DNA from: Phytophthora hibernalis
Taxonomy: Eukaryota > Oomycota > Peronosporomycetes > Peronosporales > Peronosporaceae
Reading direction: 5' to 3'
Length of the DNA: 64,000 nucleotides
Assembly (NCBI GenBank): GCA_012656075.1
Contig: JAAKBF010000009.1
Span: forward strand, 434,001 to 498,000
The translations under genes and the position numbers were made by a program. Of this stretch, positions 31,982-42,460 are shown in pieces. The stretch's first letter is position 1, and each line of letters begins with the position of its first letter. The notes under the pieces are model-generated. The model did not search any database, was not told where the DNA came from, and saw only the letters and a list, made by a program, of their open reading frames with translations.

Positions 31982-32758
31982 GTGGTTTCCACGGTCAAGA
32001 CGGAGCAGCAATCCTGCTGCACGACGAGAAGGAGGCCATGCGACGGAAGATTCGGCGGCTGCGCGCAGCCATCAGGGAGGATTCGGACGCGCGCTAGAGC
32101 TGCATCTCGGATCTACTGCAGAAGGCGTAGGAGGGAGACGCTGCCACCACCACCGACCCTCTACCGCCCTGAGTCGCGAGGACAAGGCTGAGAACGCAAA
32201 GATCTACCTCAATTCTATGCGCACTGTGCCAAAGGGCAGACGGTCGCGACCCAGGCGCAGTATGACAAGGTGGCGCTGGAGCTGCAGGCCCGGATGGACG
32301 AGTAGGAGGCCAAGGTGACGGATATCCCGAAAGTGTTCATTGCGTTCAAGCGCAAGGTGTTGCGCAACGCGGAGAACCTGTGCACGAGCAAGCCTCGCCA
32401 AGTGCGTGATCGCGCAGGTCTTGACCGCTCGGCTACGCAAGGACAAGAACATGCGGCTCAAGCACATCAACCTGCGCAAGCACCTCAAGATCAAGCAGCA
32501 GCTGCACCTCGTCGACTTCGTGCAGCTCAAGATCGAAAACCATACGGTAAATGAGAAGATCGAGGTGCGGAACGAGGAGCTCCACAAGAGACCACGAGCA
32601 CCGTGCAGGTGCTCACGCACATCAAGGAGAAGCTGCAGTTCGTGCTGACTGAGAACCGGACTCTCAAGCGGGACGCGCAGGAGGTCGAGAATGTGTTCAC
32701 GAATCACGCGATCAGCTCGCGCAGAAGAAGAAGAGCATCACCAAGTTGTCTGTTTAGC
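31982..32758 (+). pseudogene. Flagellar coiled-coil protein CCDC96/CFAP184-like, broken
   Basis: Pieces in four alternating frames spell a coiled-coil protein: EAMRRKIRRLRAAIREDSDA (32034-32093), QYDKVALELQARMDE-stop-EAKVTDIPKVFIAFKRKVLR (32258-32370), MRLKHINLRKHLKIKQQLHL and VDFVQLKIENHTVNEKIEVR NEEL (32450-32585), then TVQVLTHIKEKLQFVLTENR (32600-32660). The LHLxDFxQLKxEN...LNEKIEERNEEL...VLTHxKEKLxFV signature is, from memory of the family, the conserved C-terminal block of CCDC96, an axonemal factor needed for motile cilia. Oomycete zoospores are flagellate, so a working copy may exist elsewhere. Confidence 0.65.
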
Positions 32759-33044
32759 GATGATCTCAGCCACCAGCCCACGCGCACAAGCGGCGACTAC
32801 TGCGCTGCGTCAACGTGTTCGTGTCGCAGCTTTTAGCGCGTCATGAGCGTCTCAATTACCACCGCTTCTTCCTGCAGCACCGTCGTCTCAGGCTCGTCCA
32901 AGTGCTGCATCAATGGCGACAAGTACGTCATCATGACGACTTCAACATGCTGTATGTGGTACATACAGCTCGAGTCACACGGCTTGTAGTTTGTTTTGTT
33001 AAATCATAATGGTTGGTCGGTTTCCGGCGACGTGGCCTATCGCC

Positions 33045-33635
33045 TCAGATATCCAAATATAACTGGAATTCACAATATAAGAAATCAACATGAGCGGTGC
33101 CGTAAAACATGAACAAGCTGGTGAAGCCTGTCATCAGCTCCGGAGACATCGTGGCTGACGCAGACACACCACTCACAATCGCTGTGCTCGCATAAAGAAT
33201 GCAGATGAAGACAATGTCAGCGCCACTAACCACATACATGGCACTTCCTGGCGAGGTGCGGCTCGGACCACCAGACATCAGCATACTGCCAGCTGCAGTA
33301 CTAGCCATCCCTGACACCGAACTTTTGGGTGCGTGACGCTTCTCGTTGGACCACCATGGATACCCCAAGCTCGAGTTGCCACTCGTACACTACTATGACG
33401 CCGCTGCAGAGCCCGTGTTAACGTGTACGTGGTCGTTGTTCACGACGTCACCCGCCACGTTCATGCTTGCCATCGAAGTGGTGCCGCTGGCTGAACCATC
33501 TACACTGCTTTGTAAAGAAACAGAACCGCCCTCATACGAACCGCCACTACTGCCGTCGCACACAGACACGGTCCTGCCACCACCCACAGTACTTGACCGG
33601 CCGACCACCATCACAGGCCAGGGTGCGCTGTTCAC
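33045..33635 (-). pseudogene. Ser/Gly/Val-repeat surface-type protein, fragment (minus)
   Basis: The minus strand encodes degenerate short beta-repeats of the form GGSVSLQSS-(n)-G: STVGGGRTVSVCDGSSGGSY, EGGSVSLQSSVDGSASGTTS and NVAGDVVNNDHVHVNTGSAA (33393-33635), then ASTAAGSMLMSGGPSRTSPG and SAMYVVSGAD (33045-33368). Such repeats are typical of long extracellular or adhesin-like proteins of oomycetes and diatoms. Frames are broken. The same repeat type runs on the plus strand at 34920-36590. Confidence 0.5.
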
Positions 33636-33639
33636 GGAG

Positions 33640-34919
33640 TTTCTGCTTCCCAGTCAACATACTACTGACCGAAGTGCCGCTCAGCAAATTGAGCCGAGCA
33701 GGATTTTTTCATATAGAGGCGACGCACGCAATATCTACACTTCTGTGTTGGGGTATCGCTTCCCCATTTCCTCCACATCGGGTTTAGGTGAGTGTAGATT
33801 GTGAACCTGTCTTGCCGTCCTTCCAGTGGACATCGTGAATAGATTGATACCGGAGGTTCTGCAGGACTCATCCGCGAGGCAGGCCCATCTGGCTGTTAAT
33901 TGTCCGTTGTCGTCCCGAAATTCAACGCGACCCCCACACACTTAAAGATGTAGTACTTCTCGGACTCGGTGGTTCTCGGACTCGGTGGTGGGGGTCACCT
34001 TGAACGGTCTTACAGATAGGAAGTGTGCGATGGCTTGCCTTACCGCAAGGGGGCTTGAGTGCGTCATGCAGCGTCGGTATATCGGAGCAAGGTCAGATTC
34101 TCGATAGAAGTTCGGCTTCGGCGCTGCTCGGATATATTTCAATGACTCTCAAAGATTGCGGAATATATTCCGATTTTTTTACCAATCTCATGCGCGTGAC
34201 AACAAGCTCTCCTCTGGAAGATGACTATAAGAATGAGCCATCCATCTGCTTGCCGCGGGCTCGTTTCTCACGTACTTAAGTGGAACGAGTCCGAAAAGTG
34301 ACAGTTTCGTGTTTGCGCTTTTTCGACGAGCCCGATTTATCCTAAAATCGAGCTCCTCTATCCCGAGCTTGTCCGAGGCTTCTGAATGGCTCTGCGACTG
34401 CAATTACTGGGCCATTTCCACAGTCTTAGGGGTCAATCAACAATTACATAAATATAGTTTGTGCAATGACCATCAGCTCAATCCGATAAGGGGCGAGGGG
34501 AGCGGTGTCACCAAATAGTCATTCAATGAGCTGCATTGATGCAACGTCGAATCCACCCATGGACCGGAAATCATGGCCCCTACTGAAGTCGGTCGCAGAA
34601 CCGCTATATGCTGCTGAGGAGCAAGATGACTCGGAGGAATGGTGTCATTCCAGCGTACCAGTTTAGCTGGCGATATCATTGACATGTGCATCTTTTGAAC
34701 CGGAACCCCGAGTTTGTGAACTTGCTTCAGTGCGAGGAAATCTCGCGGGCACAAGTTATACGCAAAACCAAGTCTCGAGTTTGGCATTGACCTCAACAGC
34801 TATCTGGACGATTTGGACTCCTTGCTGAATTTGTGCGAAGTACGAACTTGTCAAGTGAATTGCTCGATGAAGAGAAGTCATCGTTGTGATTCTCCAATGC
34901 ACATCATCGGTAGAGACAA
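33640..34919. other. Spacer between the two repeat-protein fragments
   Basis: No recognisable gene. On the minus strand 34640-34970 reads smoothly across a shift (LPTIVSTDDVHWRITTMTSL, FLALKQVHKLGVPVQKMHMS) and may be remnant coding sequence of unknown type. Confidence 0.3.
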
Positions 34920-36590
34920 TAGTTGGCAGTGGAGGCTGTGCCATCTGATCCGGATGCCAATGTGAAGTTGGCAAGCGGTGAACGCCGCAGTGCCACTGAC
35001 GGGACTGTCGATGTCGTAACCAGCGACATCACTAATGTAGGTTTGGGCGGCCGAGTGTGCGCGGTGGGTCTCAGAGAGGTTATTTGCGGGTCGACGTACG
35101 TGTGCGTTGTCGAGTGGCGACGTTGGGTGGTATGACTGTGGCGTCAAAGCGCTTCGACCGCGAGCAGCAGCGGCAAACTAGCGTTGACTTCTGGGCCGAT
35201 CAGGACCGCTTCCGGCCGTATGTTGGTGTCGAGTGGCGCGAGAAGCACCTCGGCGGGCGGCGCAGTGGGTGTGATGAGTGGCTTTGACAGTGTCCCAAAC
35301 GGCATTGAGTCCGTAGGGACTGCTGCTGTCGTGAGAGTGATGTGACTCCATCTGACGCGGTGTCGTGATGCACTAGAAACGTCGTGGACGGCTCGTCCGG
35401 CGCTTTTCGAGTGTTTTGTGGGTCTAACACCAGTGTGGACGGTGGCGTCGTGAGTGTGATCGGTGGGGACACAGCAGTTGGACCTGACGGGGGTTAATTG
35501 ACTGGTGTTTCAAAATCTGTGGCCGTGCAAGGCGGCTCTTCTTCGACTCGGGTGGTTAAGTTAGCGTGCCTGACAGCACGTCTTCAAATGGCTCGGGTGG
35601 TGACGTGACGATCGCAAGTGGCGCTTCTCGTAGTGGTATTTCCGGCAGCTGCCTGGTCGTCTAAAGCGACTCGAGGGGTAGATTCGCGATGTGGGATTGC
35701 GTGGCCGCGCGGTGGCCTGCGCGGTTGCACGGTGGCCAGCGCGTCGGGTGCGCAGCCGGTGAATGTCAGGTGGTCTGCGTTCTCTCTGGCCGACGTGCCG
35801 ATTGACGGCGGGCCGTCGGAGGGAGCGGAGTTGCGTTCGTGACGACGAGAGCAGTGTCGGCCGGATCGTGTGGTAAGAGCGTTGTGAGTACGAGCACTAG
35901 CAGCGAGTCGAGTGATTATGTGCGCATCGTAAGCGGGTAAGGTGAATGGGTCCGTCGATGTGACAGGAGGTTCTTCAGTGAGCGGTGATGGCCGTGTCTG
36001 TGCATGACAGTGCGTTTGACTGTAGCAGCGCGACGATCGAGGGTGTGTCGATGGAGAGCGGTGCCGTGATGCTGAGCTCCCACGTTTCTGTAGGAAGTGC
36101 TCACAGTGGCGTCGTGTCCGTATCGAGCGGTTTAGCGTCGTTCGGGTCGCCTGGTCGGTCTCGGTAACGTCGGAGGCGGATCCGCTGCGGCAGCTGGCAG
36201 AAATGGGACTATGGCAAGAGGCAGCAGATATGACACGTCTGGTTTCGTTGGTGGGCAATTCCTGTCTGGTGATGGCGGAGCGACCGGCGGTAACGTCACG
36301 GTGTCTATCGACGCGAGCTCATGTGGCAGTGGTGGCGTGCAGATGTGGAGCGTTCCGGTGCGGCGACGGGCGGTTTACCGATCTCGTCGGGCCCTGCACC
36401 GAACAGCGACTTATCGGTGAGAAGCGTTGAGATGTCTGTGGGTTTATTTGCGGGTGCCGGTGGAATGGTTGATATAAACAGCGGGTTGGGTGACACCTTG
36501 ACAGCGGGCAACAAGCAGCACGGCTGCTACACGTTAGCGAGGTCGGTGGATCTGCTGGCCCAAGTTGAGGCGATGTGGTGTCCGTAAGAT
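34920..36590 (+). pseudogene. Ser/Gly/Val-repeat surface-type protein, fragment (plus)
   Basis: Repeat units in shifting frames: NVKLASGERRSATDGTVDVV (34960-35020), SVDGGVVSVIGGDTAVGPDGG (35431-35495), NGSGGDVTIASGASRSGISG (35588-35650), GGATGGNVTVSIDASSCGSG (36272-36335) and GLFAGAGGMVDINSGLGDTL (36441-36500). The unit is roughly G-x-V-x-V/I-x-S/I-G. High G on this strand fits. Many stops. Opposite orientation to 33045-33635 suggests one ancestral gene broken by inversion, or two copies. Confidence 0.5.
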
Positions 36591-36719
36591 AGCACAGTGT
36601 GTCGTGCGGAGCGGCAGCAGTGATGCGTGACCTAGCAGTGGCTACGTGATGCTGAGTTCGCCTGCTGCGGGTGTTAGTGACAGTAGCGGCTCCGTGGAGG
36701 TTTGTCTGACTTGATGGAG

Positions 36720-37780
36720 GCGTTATCGACAAAGCTAGACTACGAGGGCGACAACGTTATATCTCCAGCGCACAATACGCGTCAGCGACAGAAGCTCATC
36801 GAAACCTTGAAATGTCATGAACATATCATGATCTCGATCTGAAATGCGCTTCCACCACCGGCATACGGAGTGGCCTGGAATATCGACGTCCAGGGGGCAC
36901 GAACCGACCAGGCAAAGAGCTCGGCGAGTGCCGCAGAAGAGCTTGAGCAAACTATTTGAGTTTTGAAGGCCCTGCTCAAGGCAGGGCATGTGTCATTTTC
37001 GAAGCGACCTTGGGCATCGCCTATCGTGATTGTCATGAAGAAGAATGGTGTCGACATTAGGCTTTGTATCGACTATAAGCTGGTGAACGCAATTACAGTC
37101 AGCATGGAACATGCAATACCGCTGGTCAGACGGAACTCGAGAGCTACTTATGGCTCCGTTCCCTCGACGCTGCTAGTGGATTCTGGCCGTGACGACGACT
37201 CGACGAGCTCGCGAAATGTCAGCCTTTGTATGAGCTCTAGGCCACTTCGAGTGTCTGCGCATGCCGTTTGGACTAAAAGAATGAGTCAATGATCTAGCTG
37301 CGACTCATTGGCAACGCTACGTGCAACCGCGTGGTGGTTGGGCCGCATTCGCCGAGAAGATGCGACTCGCTGAGGCCGCAGCAGCAGCTCATCGAAAACA
37401 ACGACCATCCCAGCTAAAGCGAGGGGAGTTTAAGCACCAAATTCGAGGCCGACGACCGATCTCTCGATGCGTCCGATCCGCTGCATCAATAGTACCGAAA
37501 ATGACATGTTCAGCACGGGTGGGCTTTGGTCGCCGATCGTTTGTCGACGACATTTGCTTTGGAGGAGCAACCTTCGACGAGTGTCTCAACACGCTCAACT
37601 GGTTGTTGGCCAGATTCGCCGAATACAGAATCAGTGTGAGCTTCACCAAGAGTATTTTTGTCCATTCGACTTCCTGTCTCATAAAGTGACGGCCGATGGA
37701 ATTGCCGCGGACCCCAAGAAGCTCGCTGCGATCGCTGAGCTTCCACTCCCGTCGTCGAAAAAGGGCATGTAGGCCTTCCT
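36720..37780 (+). pseudogene. Gypsy reverse transcriptase
   Basis: WASPIVIVMKKNGVDIRLCI and DYKLVNAITVSMEHAIPLV (37010-37128), MPFGLKE at 37262, then SFVDDICFGGATFDECLNTL with the catalytic FVDD at 37540-37551. The post-catalytic AADPKKLAAIAELPLPSSKK (37698-37767) and AFLGALNYYSRFIQNLALYG (37772-37830) continue after stops. At least six frame breaks. Confidence 0.8.
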
Positions 37781-38389
37781 GGGTGCACTCAATTACTACA
37801 GCCGTTTTATCCAAAACCTGGCGTTGTATGGAGCAGTGCTGACGACTTTGGCAGTGAAAGCGACTTATCGACTGTCAGAGCTTCATTCGCTGAGCAAACA
37901 CGGAAGGTGACAGAAGCGCCTATTCTAAGGCACTTCGCCTCAGCGAAAGACGTCCATGTCATGGTCATTGCCAATGACTGGGAATTGAGTAGCACCCTGA
38001 TGCAGATGCATGATTCTAAGCTGCACCCAGTTGATTCTGTGGCCGAGTGCTGAAAGAGAGCGAGGTCAACTACCACCGAGCTGAGCGGGAAGTGCTAGCG
38101 TTCTCCAATTACTGAAGATATGCTACACGCTGGTGGTTGGCAAGACAATCCCAGTCTACACCCGGCTCTCTACGCTAGAATGGGTGTTCTCGTCGAAAAC
38201 GCTGTACGGGCGACCAGTGAGCTTCGCCGTTCTGCTATCACCTTATCACTTGAAATTTAAACGGGTGCGAGAGCGGGATATCGTATTCGCTCAGATGTTG
38301 CAAAGCCTCTGTGACTCCACACATTGGACTCGACGAGTCGTTAGAACACATTGCACCACCGTCTAAGAACTCGTCGAGTGTCCGCCTGG

Positions 38390-38700
38390 GCCCAGAATTG
38401 CTATATGCACACGTGCCACGCGACTTTGAAGGATACGTCCTGTCATTCGACGGGTCGGTGAAGACGGAGAAGTATGGCGGCTATGGTAGTTGCTTGTGGA
38501 TCTTGCCGATGTGGAACATTGTGATCGCTGCGAGTGCTCACCTTCTGGGTACCACTGTCAATATCGCCGAGTACACCGGAATGAATAACGGTGTCATCGC
38601 GGCCCTTGACCGGAGCATCACCGACCTTATTATAGTCGGCGATTCCACGGTTACAATTCAGCAATCCATGGGGTTATCGCATGCAGGAAGGAGGCGTTGA
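38390..38700 (+). pseudogene. Gypsy RNase H domain
   Basis: GYVLSFDGSVKTEKYGGYGS carries the first catalytic Asp. NIAEYTGMNNGVIAALDRSI carries the Glu and ITDLIIVGDSTVTIQQSMG the second Asp. The order and spacing fit the RNase H of oomycete gypsy elements. The domain itself is open, but its neighbours are not. Confidence 0.75.
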
Positions 38701-39289
38701 AAATTCAGTTGGCGCCATAAGGGACTCATTGATCGCCTTAAAAACTCAGTACGCTACCTCCATGTAGTCCGATGCTACAACTCAGCTGCGGACATATTAA
38801 CCACGAAAGCTCTAGAAGCGAAAGATGGGTGAGTCGTTCTCAGCGGTGACCGCAAAGCTGAGCTAAATTCGTTAAACCGGATACAGGAAAAGCTGGACGT
38901 CGGGGAAAGCTGGACGAACGAAGCAGAAGAAGGCCCTTCTAAATTCTCAGTGAGTACTCGAAGTCAAACTCAACCAGTTCGTCGAGTTCGATTCGCCGAA
39001 GACGAAGAACAAGACCCAGCGAGCGAACCGGCACCCGACATGCCAGTAGAGTCCGATACGCCGAGTCTATCCGACAATGATAGTCCAGTTGACGAGTTCG
39101 AAATGGAGTACCACCCTCCAGAAGCTCAGCGAGTAGTAGAGCAGGGCAAAGCTTGCTCAGAACGTCAGGAACTGCCAAGTGCTGAAGACGTCAACCTCTA
39201 GTGATCCAAGCTGAGCGACGAGGCCGGATATCAACGGCGCAAGTCGAAGAATTTCGATGGGCTGACCTGAAGAAATATTTGCGAGGTGA

Positions 39290-40090
39290 TTTCGATGAGC
39301 TCACTCGGCGAAGAGCCGGCGACGCCAGCAAAGCAGCCGATATTTTTTACTGATCGAGGATGGTCAACTGTATTACATGAGCTGTCGCCGAGAGCGAGGA
39401 AGACCCGACGAGCACGACACAAAGCTAAGGATGGAGTGCCGACTCCACTCATCGACGAGATTTTGGCGAATTGTCATAACTCCATCGAAGGAGGACGTCA
39501 AGGCATCGTTCGGACTTATCACCGGTCGAAAGCCGATTACTATTGGATTGGCCTGTATGCCGACGTGGTCAAGCATGTGTAAGCCTGTGAAGATTGCAAC
39601 ACCAGTAAGAGCAAGCCTCAAGTTCGCGGATATTCGCCGGGTAACGTCGTGTCCGATCGGCCGTTTCAGATTGTATCGATAGACTTCGTTTTACCATTGC
39701 CGAAGACTCAGCAAGGAAACATGGATCTCCTGCTATTTCAAGATCACTGCACCGGGTTTGTCATCGCTAAGGCGATGAATGATATAGGGAACTCGAAGAG
39801 GCTAAAGCATTCGAAGAGTGCATATTCCGTCGATTCGGTGCACCATCACTCATTCGCCACGACCGAGACACAAGATTTATGAGCGAAGTCTTCCAGACTT
39901 TCTCTGAGATGATGCAGTCGAGGTCTCGAGCTACACTGAGCTACCGACCACAAGCGAACGGACAGCAAGAACGCAGCGTGAAGACAATTATACAAACGGT
40001 GCGTGTCTACGCTTCAAGCTGACTGGGACGACATCGCTGAGAAACTTGTCTACGCAATCAATAATTGGAGATTTATGAGACGCGGAGCAG
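39290..40090 (+). pseudogene. Gypsy integrase, front and core
   Basis: HNSIEGGRQGIVRTYHRSKA and ACEDCNTSKSKP form the HHCC zinc region. YSPGNVVSDRPFQIVSIDFV gives the first catalytic Asp and LLLFQDHCTGFVIAKAM the fold core. SLIRHDRDTRFMSEVFQTF (39850-39910) carries the second Asp and SYRPQANGQQERSVKTIIQT (39940-40000) the Glu. Frames change several times. It continues after the DIRS insertion at 45778. Confidence 0.8.
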
Positions 40091-40371
40091 ATTAAAATAG
40101 CTTTTCTTCAAGCCGTGGGACGCCTCGGAGAAGCAGTAGTAGCGGTTGCTATCGTAGGTAGTGAAACCACCCAGTGCTCGGGTCCAGAGCAAAGTCCAGA
40201 GGCTCATTCTTCAATTCCTCGCCTCGGCAGAAGACGTTTTAACCCCCAGTCGTCTGTTCAACGCCCTGACCTCGAAACATGGCCCCTCGCTGTCCTCGCG
40301 CTCCTACCTCCTCGTAACCCCGGACCTCGTTCAGTTCGAGTGGATTCCCTATCTACTGCAAAGTAGCATCC

Positions 40372-41910
40372 ATGGGCCCTCGTGTCATTCGAGTTGACGG
40401 GATGCACGATGCGGTTGGCCACACGTGGACAATCAAGCGCTCAATCGCGGCGAGCTGTACAGTCTCGGCACAAGAAGCACGGTCAGCAACTTCGGGGCCA
40501 TTGCTTCGACAGGCAGTCATGATCGAGCATGAAAACAGCTTCCATCATGGCCGGGTGATAACCTCCAAGGGAACTCAACTCACCGTTCAGCTGCTGAACC
40601 AAACAGTATCAACAACATCCGACAACATAATCCCGGTGTCCCCGGTGGTAGCATTGCTCTTGGAAGCACTCTCGTTCGGACAAAATGATTGGTCCATAGA
40701 CGAGCTAGTGGAGCTTCATCATGCAATTCTAGATCGAGTGTGTGGCATGAGCTCGAATGACGACTCGAAGGACATATCCGTCATCCTCAATGATCTCATT
40801 GACCCTTCCTCGTTCCCACCACCGAACACAATCACGACCTGGGTGGACCCCAAGAAAGGTGACCGAACATCGTTTGTGTTACAACATGCAGTTGACTATG
40901 CATACCATGTCCATGGCCACGTCCTGCCAGTACCATCGTCCGTCGGGACATCATTCTGCCGACCGCCAGTGGTATCAGAGGATCGGCCACTTCTTTCGTT
41001 GGTGCACGGCGGACAGGTCGCGCAGCAGAGCAATGACCTAACTCTGTTCGACCCCGAAGTAGATGATGATGACGACGAAATAATCAACGAACCCTCTCCT
41101 GAAGGAAACCACTTGCCATCTCAACCATCCCGCAAACGCTACGCCAAGAATGAAGAAACCAAACGACCGACAGCTAGACCAAGGTTCAACCATACTGTGT
41201 CGATTGAAGCAAACAAGGCCGCTCAAATCGCGCAGCTGCTTCTAAGCCATCCCGATCTCGCCGAGAGATTTCTTCAACTGCGATCGGATGCAGCGTTTCA
41301 CGCATTTGCATCTCACGCGGACGTGTCGCCCTCTTCAGGAACACGATCAGCAAACGTCACCACCATTTCAGGTCATGCTGATCAAGAAGATGCAGCTACC
41401 TCAATTCCAAGCGCCAGAATGGACCTCGCACCGGTGGAACCTAATCAGCGTCACATGGATCACCGTTCAAAACGCTCGTCCATACCGTCGCCGACCCAGC
41501 GACGAATTCACGATATGGTAACCTCACTCAAACACCAAGATAAGAGCGTTTCTATTTTTCTCGAGGGTCTAGTAAATTCGGTCTTCGTCCTCTTCAAGCC
41601 CTTTCCGAGCGTCCTGGTAAGAGCTTTCGCCATTGAGTTTGGCATTCGTGGCCTCTCCTGTATGCACTTCGGTCCATTCAGTACCCTCAACGACAAGGCA
41701 GTATGGATCATGACGAGCGGGGTAAATATGCAGAACTTCTCTGCTACTGTTTCGCTCCCTGCAGCCCCTCCGGCAGCCAGCATCGAAGACATTATCGACG
41801 CGCTCCAGTCCCTCGCTGCCTTTGGATCGGAATTTTATTCACCGGTGCTGTGTAACCTGATAGACGAATTGGTCACGTTCACGAAGCAGCGCCTCCGTCG
41901 GATGAAATGA
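40372..41910 (+). CDS. DIRS ORF1 (gag-like), intact
   Basis: A continuous 512-residue frame from ATG 40372 to TGA 41908-41910, the longest undamaged mobile-element ORF here. The N-terminal half is mixed alpha/beta with no known motif. An acidic run (DPEVDDDDDEIINEPSPEG, about residues 225-245) is followed by a basic stretch (SRKRYAKNEETKRPTARPR, residues 254-272) that could act as a nuclear signal. The C-terminal quarter is hydrophobic and helical (IFLEGLVNSVFVLFKPFPSV). By position it is the structural/nucleic-acid-binding protein. Its integrity contrasts with the broken pol and suggests a young insertion. Confidence 0.7.
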   Translation: MGPRVIRVDGMHDAVGHTWTIKRSIAASCTVSAQEARSATSGPLLRQAVMIEHENSFHHGRVITSKGTQLTVQLLNQTVSTTSDNIIPVSPVVALLLEALSFGQNDWSIDELVELHHAILDRVCGMSSNDDSKDISVILNDLIDPSSFPPPNTITTWVDPKKGDRTSFVLQHAVDYAYHVHGHVLPVPSSVGTSFCRPPVVSEDRPLLSLVHGGQVAQQSNDLTLFDPEVDDDDDEIINEPSPEGNHLPSQPSRKRYAKNEETKRPTARPRFNHTVSIEANKAAQIAQLLLSHPDLAERFLQLRSDAAFHAFASHADVSPSSGTRSANVTTISGHADQEDAATSIPSARMDLAPVEPNQRHMDHRSKRSSIPSPTQRRIHDMVTSLKHQDKSVSIFLEGLVNSVFVLFKPFPSVLVRAFAIEFGIRGLSCMHFGPFSTLNDKAVWIMTSGVNMQNFSATVSLPAAPPAASIEDIIDALQSLAAFGSEFYSPVLCNLIDELVTFTKQRLRRMK

Positions 41911-42049
41911 GCACAACAGGACCTGGTTTTGGTGGTCTACTGGTTAAAATCCATTCTGGAAAATTTTCGTTGAACTAAAGCAAGGCGCGAGTGATGGGTC
42001 TCACGTCAAACGCCGTTGCACTGAGGACGACGCTGATTTCCGCCAAATT

Positions 42050-42410
42050 ATGATACACATTCAGCAGCGACAGATCCAGGAGCTGCAGGCCGTTCTATCT
42101 GGTACGATCGCTAAGCGGACGATAAGCTCCACGAACTCGACAAATCATTCACAGCACTTCAACATCAGCCAGCGCCGTGTACAGCGCGTGACCAAATCGG
42201 AACCATCAATTCCCCCTGATGTGTACGCACAGGTACCTGTACAAGATATGTCTTCGTTTCCTGTCCAACAGTGGCTGTAAGGCTAACAACGGCAAGTCGT
42301 GTCTCTCCAACAAACGCTCTCATTTCGTCCCGGAGAGTCTCCACCACATCGTGCACGACTTCATCGGCGAACGTTTTGGAGGTTTGAAGCCAGAACACGC
42401 CTCGCTATGA
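42050..42410 (+). pseudogene. DIRS zinc-finger-like region
   Basis: MIHIQQRQIQELQAVLSGTI (coiled coil) leads to DVYAQVPVQD. After a one-base shift comes CLRFLSNSGCKANNGKSCLS NKRSHFVPESL, a C-x8-C-x7-C-x6-H cluster that suits a Gag-type zinc finger, and DFIGERFGGLKPEH. Confidence 0.55.
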
Positions 42411-42460
42411 CGCCAGGGTAGCTCTCCTGTAGGCACTGGTAGCATGCCGGGCCCCAATCT

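Noticed and set aside
32204..32707. 167-residue minus-strand ORF
   Set aside because: It is the antisense of the CCDC96-like text, with Leu/Arg-rich composition; the plus strand carries the family signature.
35584..36258. 224-residue minus-strand ORF rich in Thr, Arg, His
   Set aside because: It is the antisense of the Ser/Gly/Val repeats read on the plus strand.
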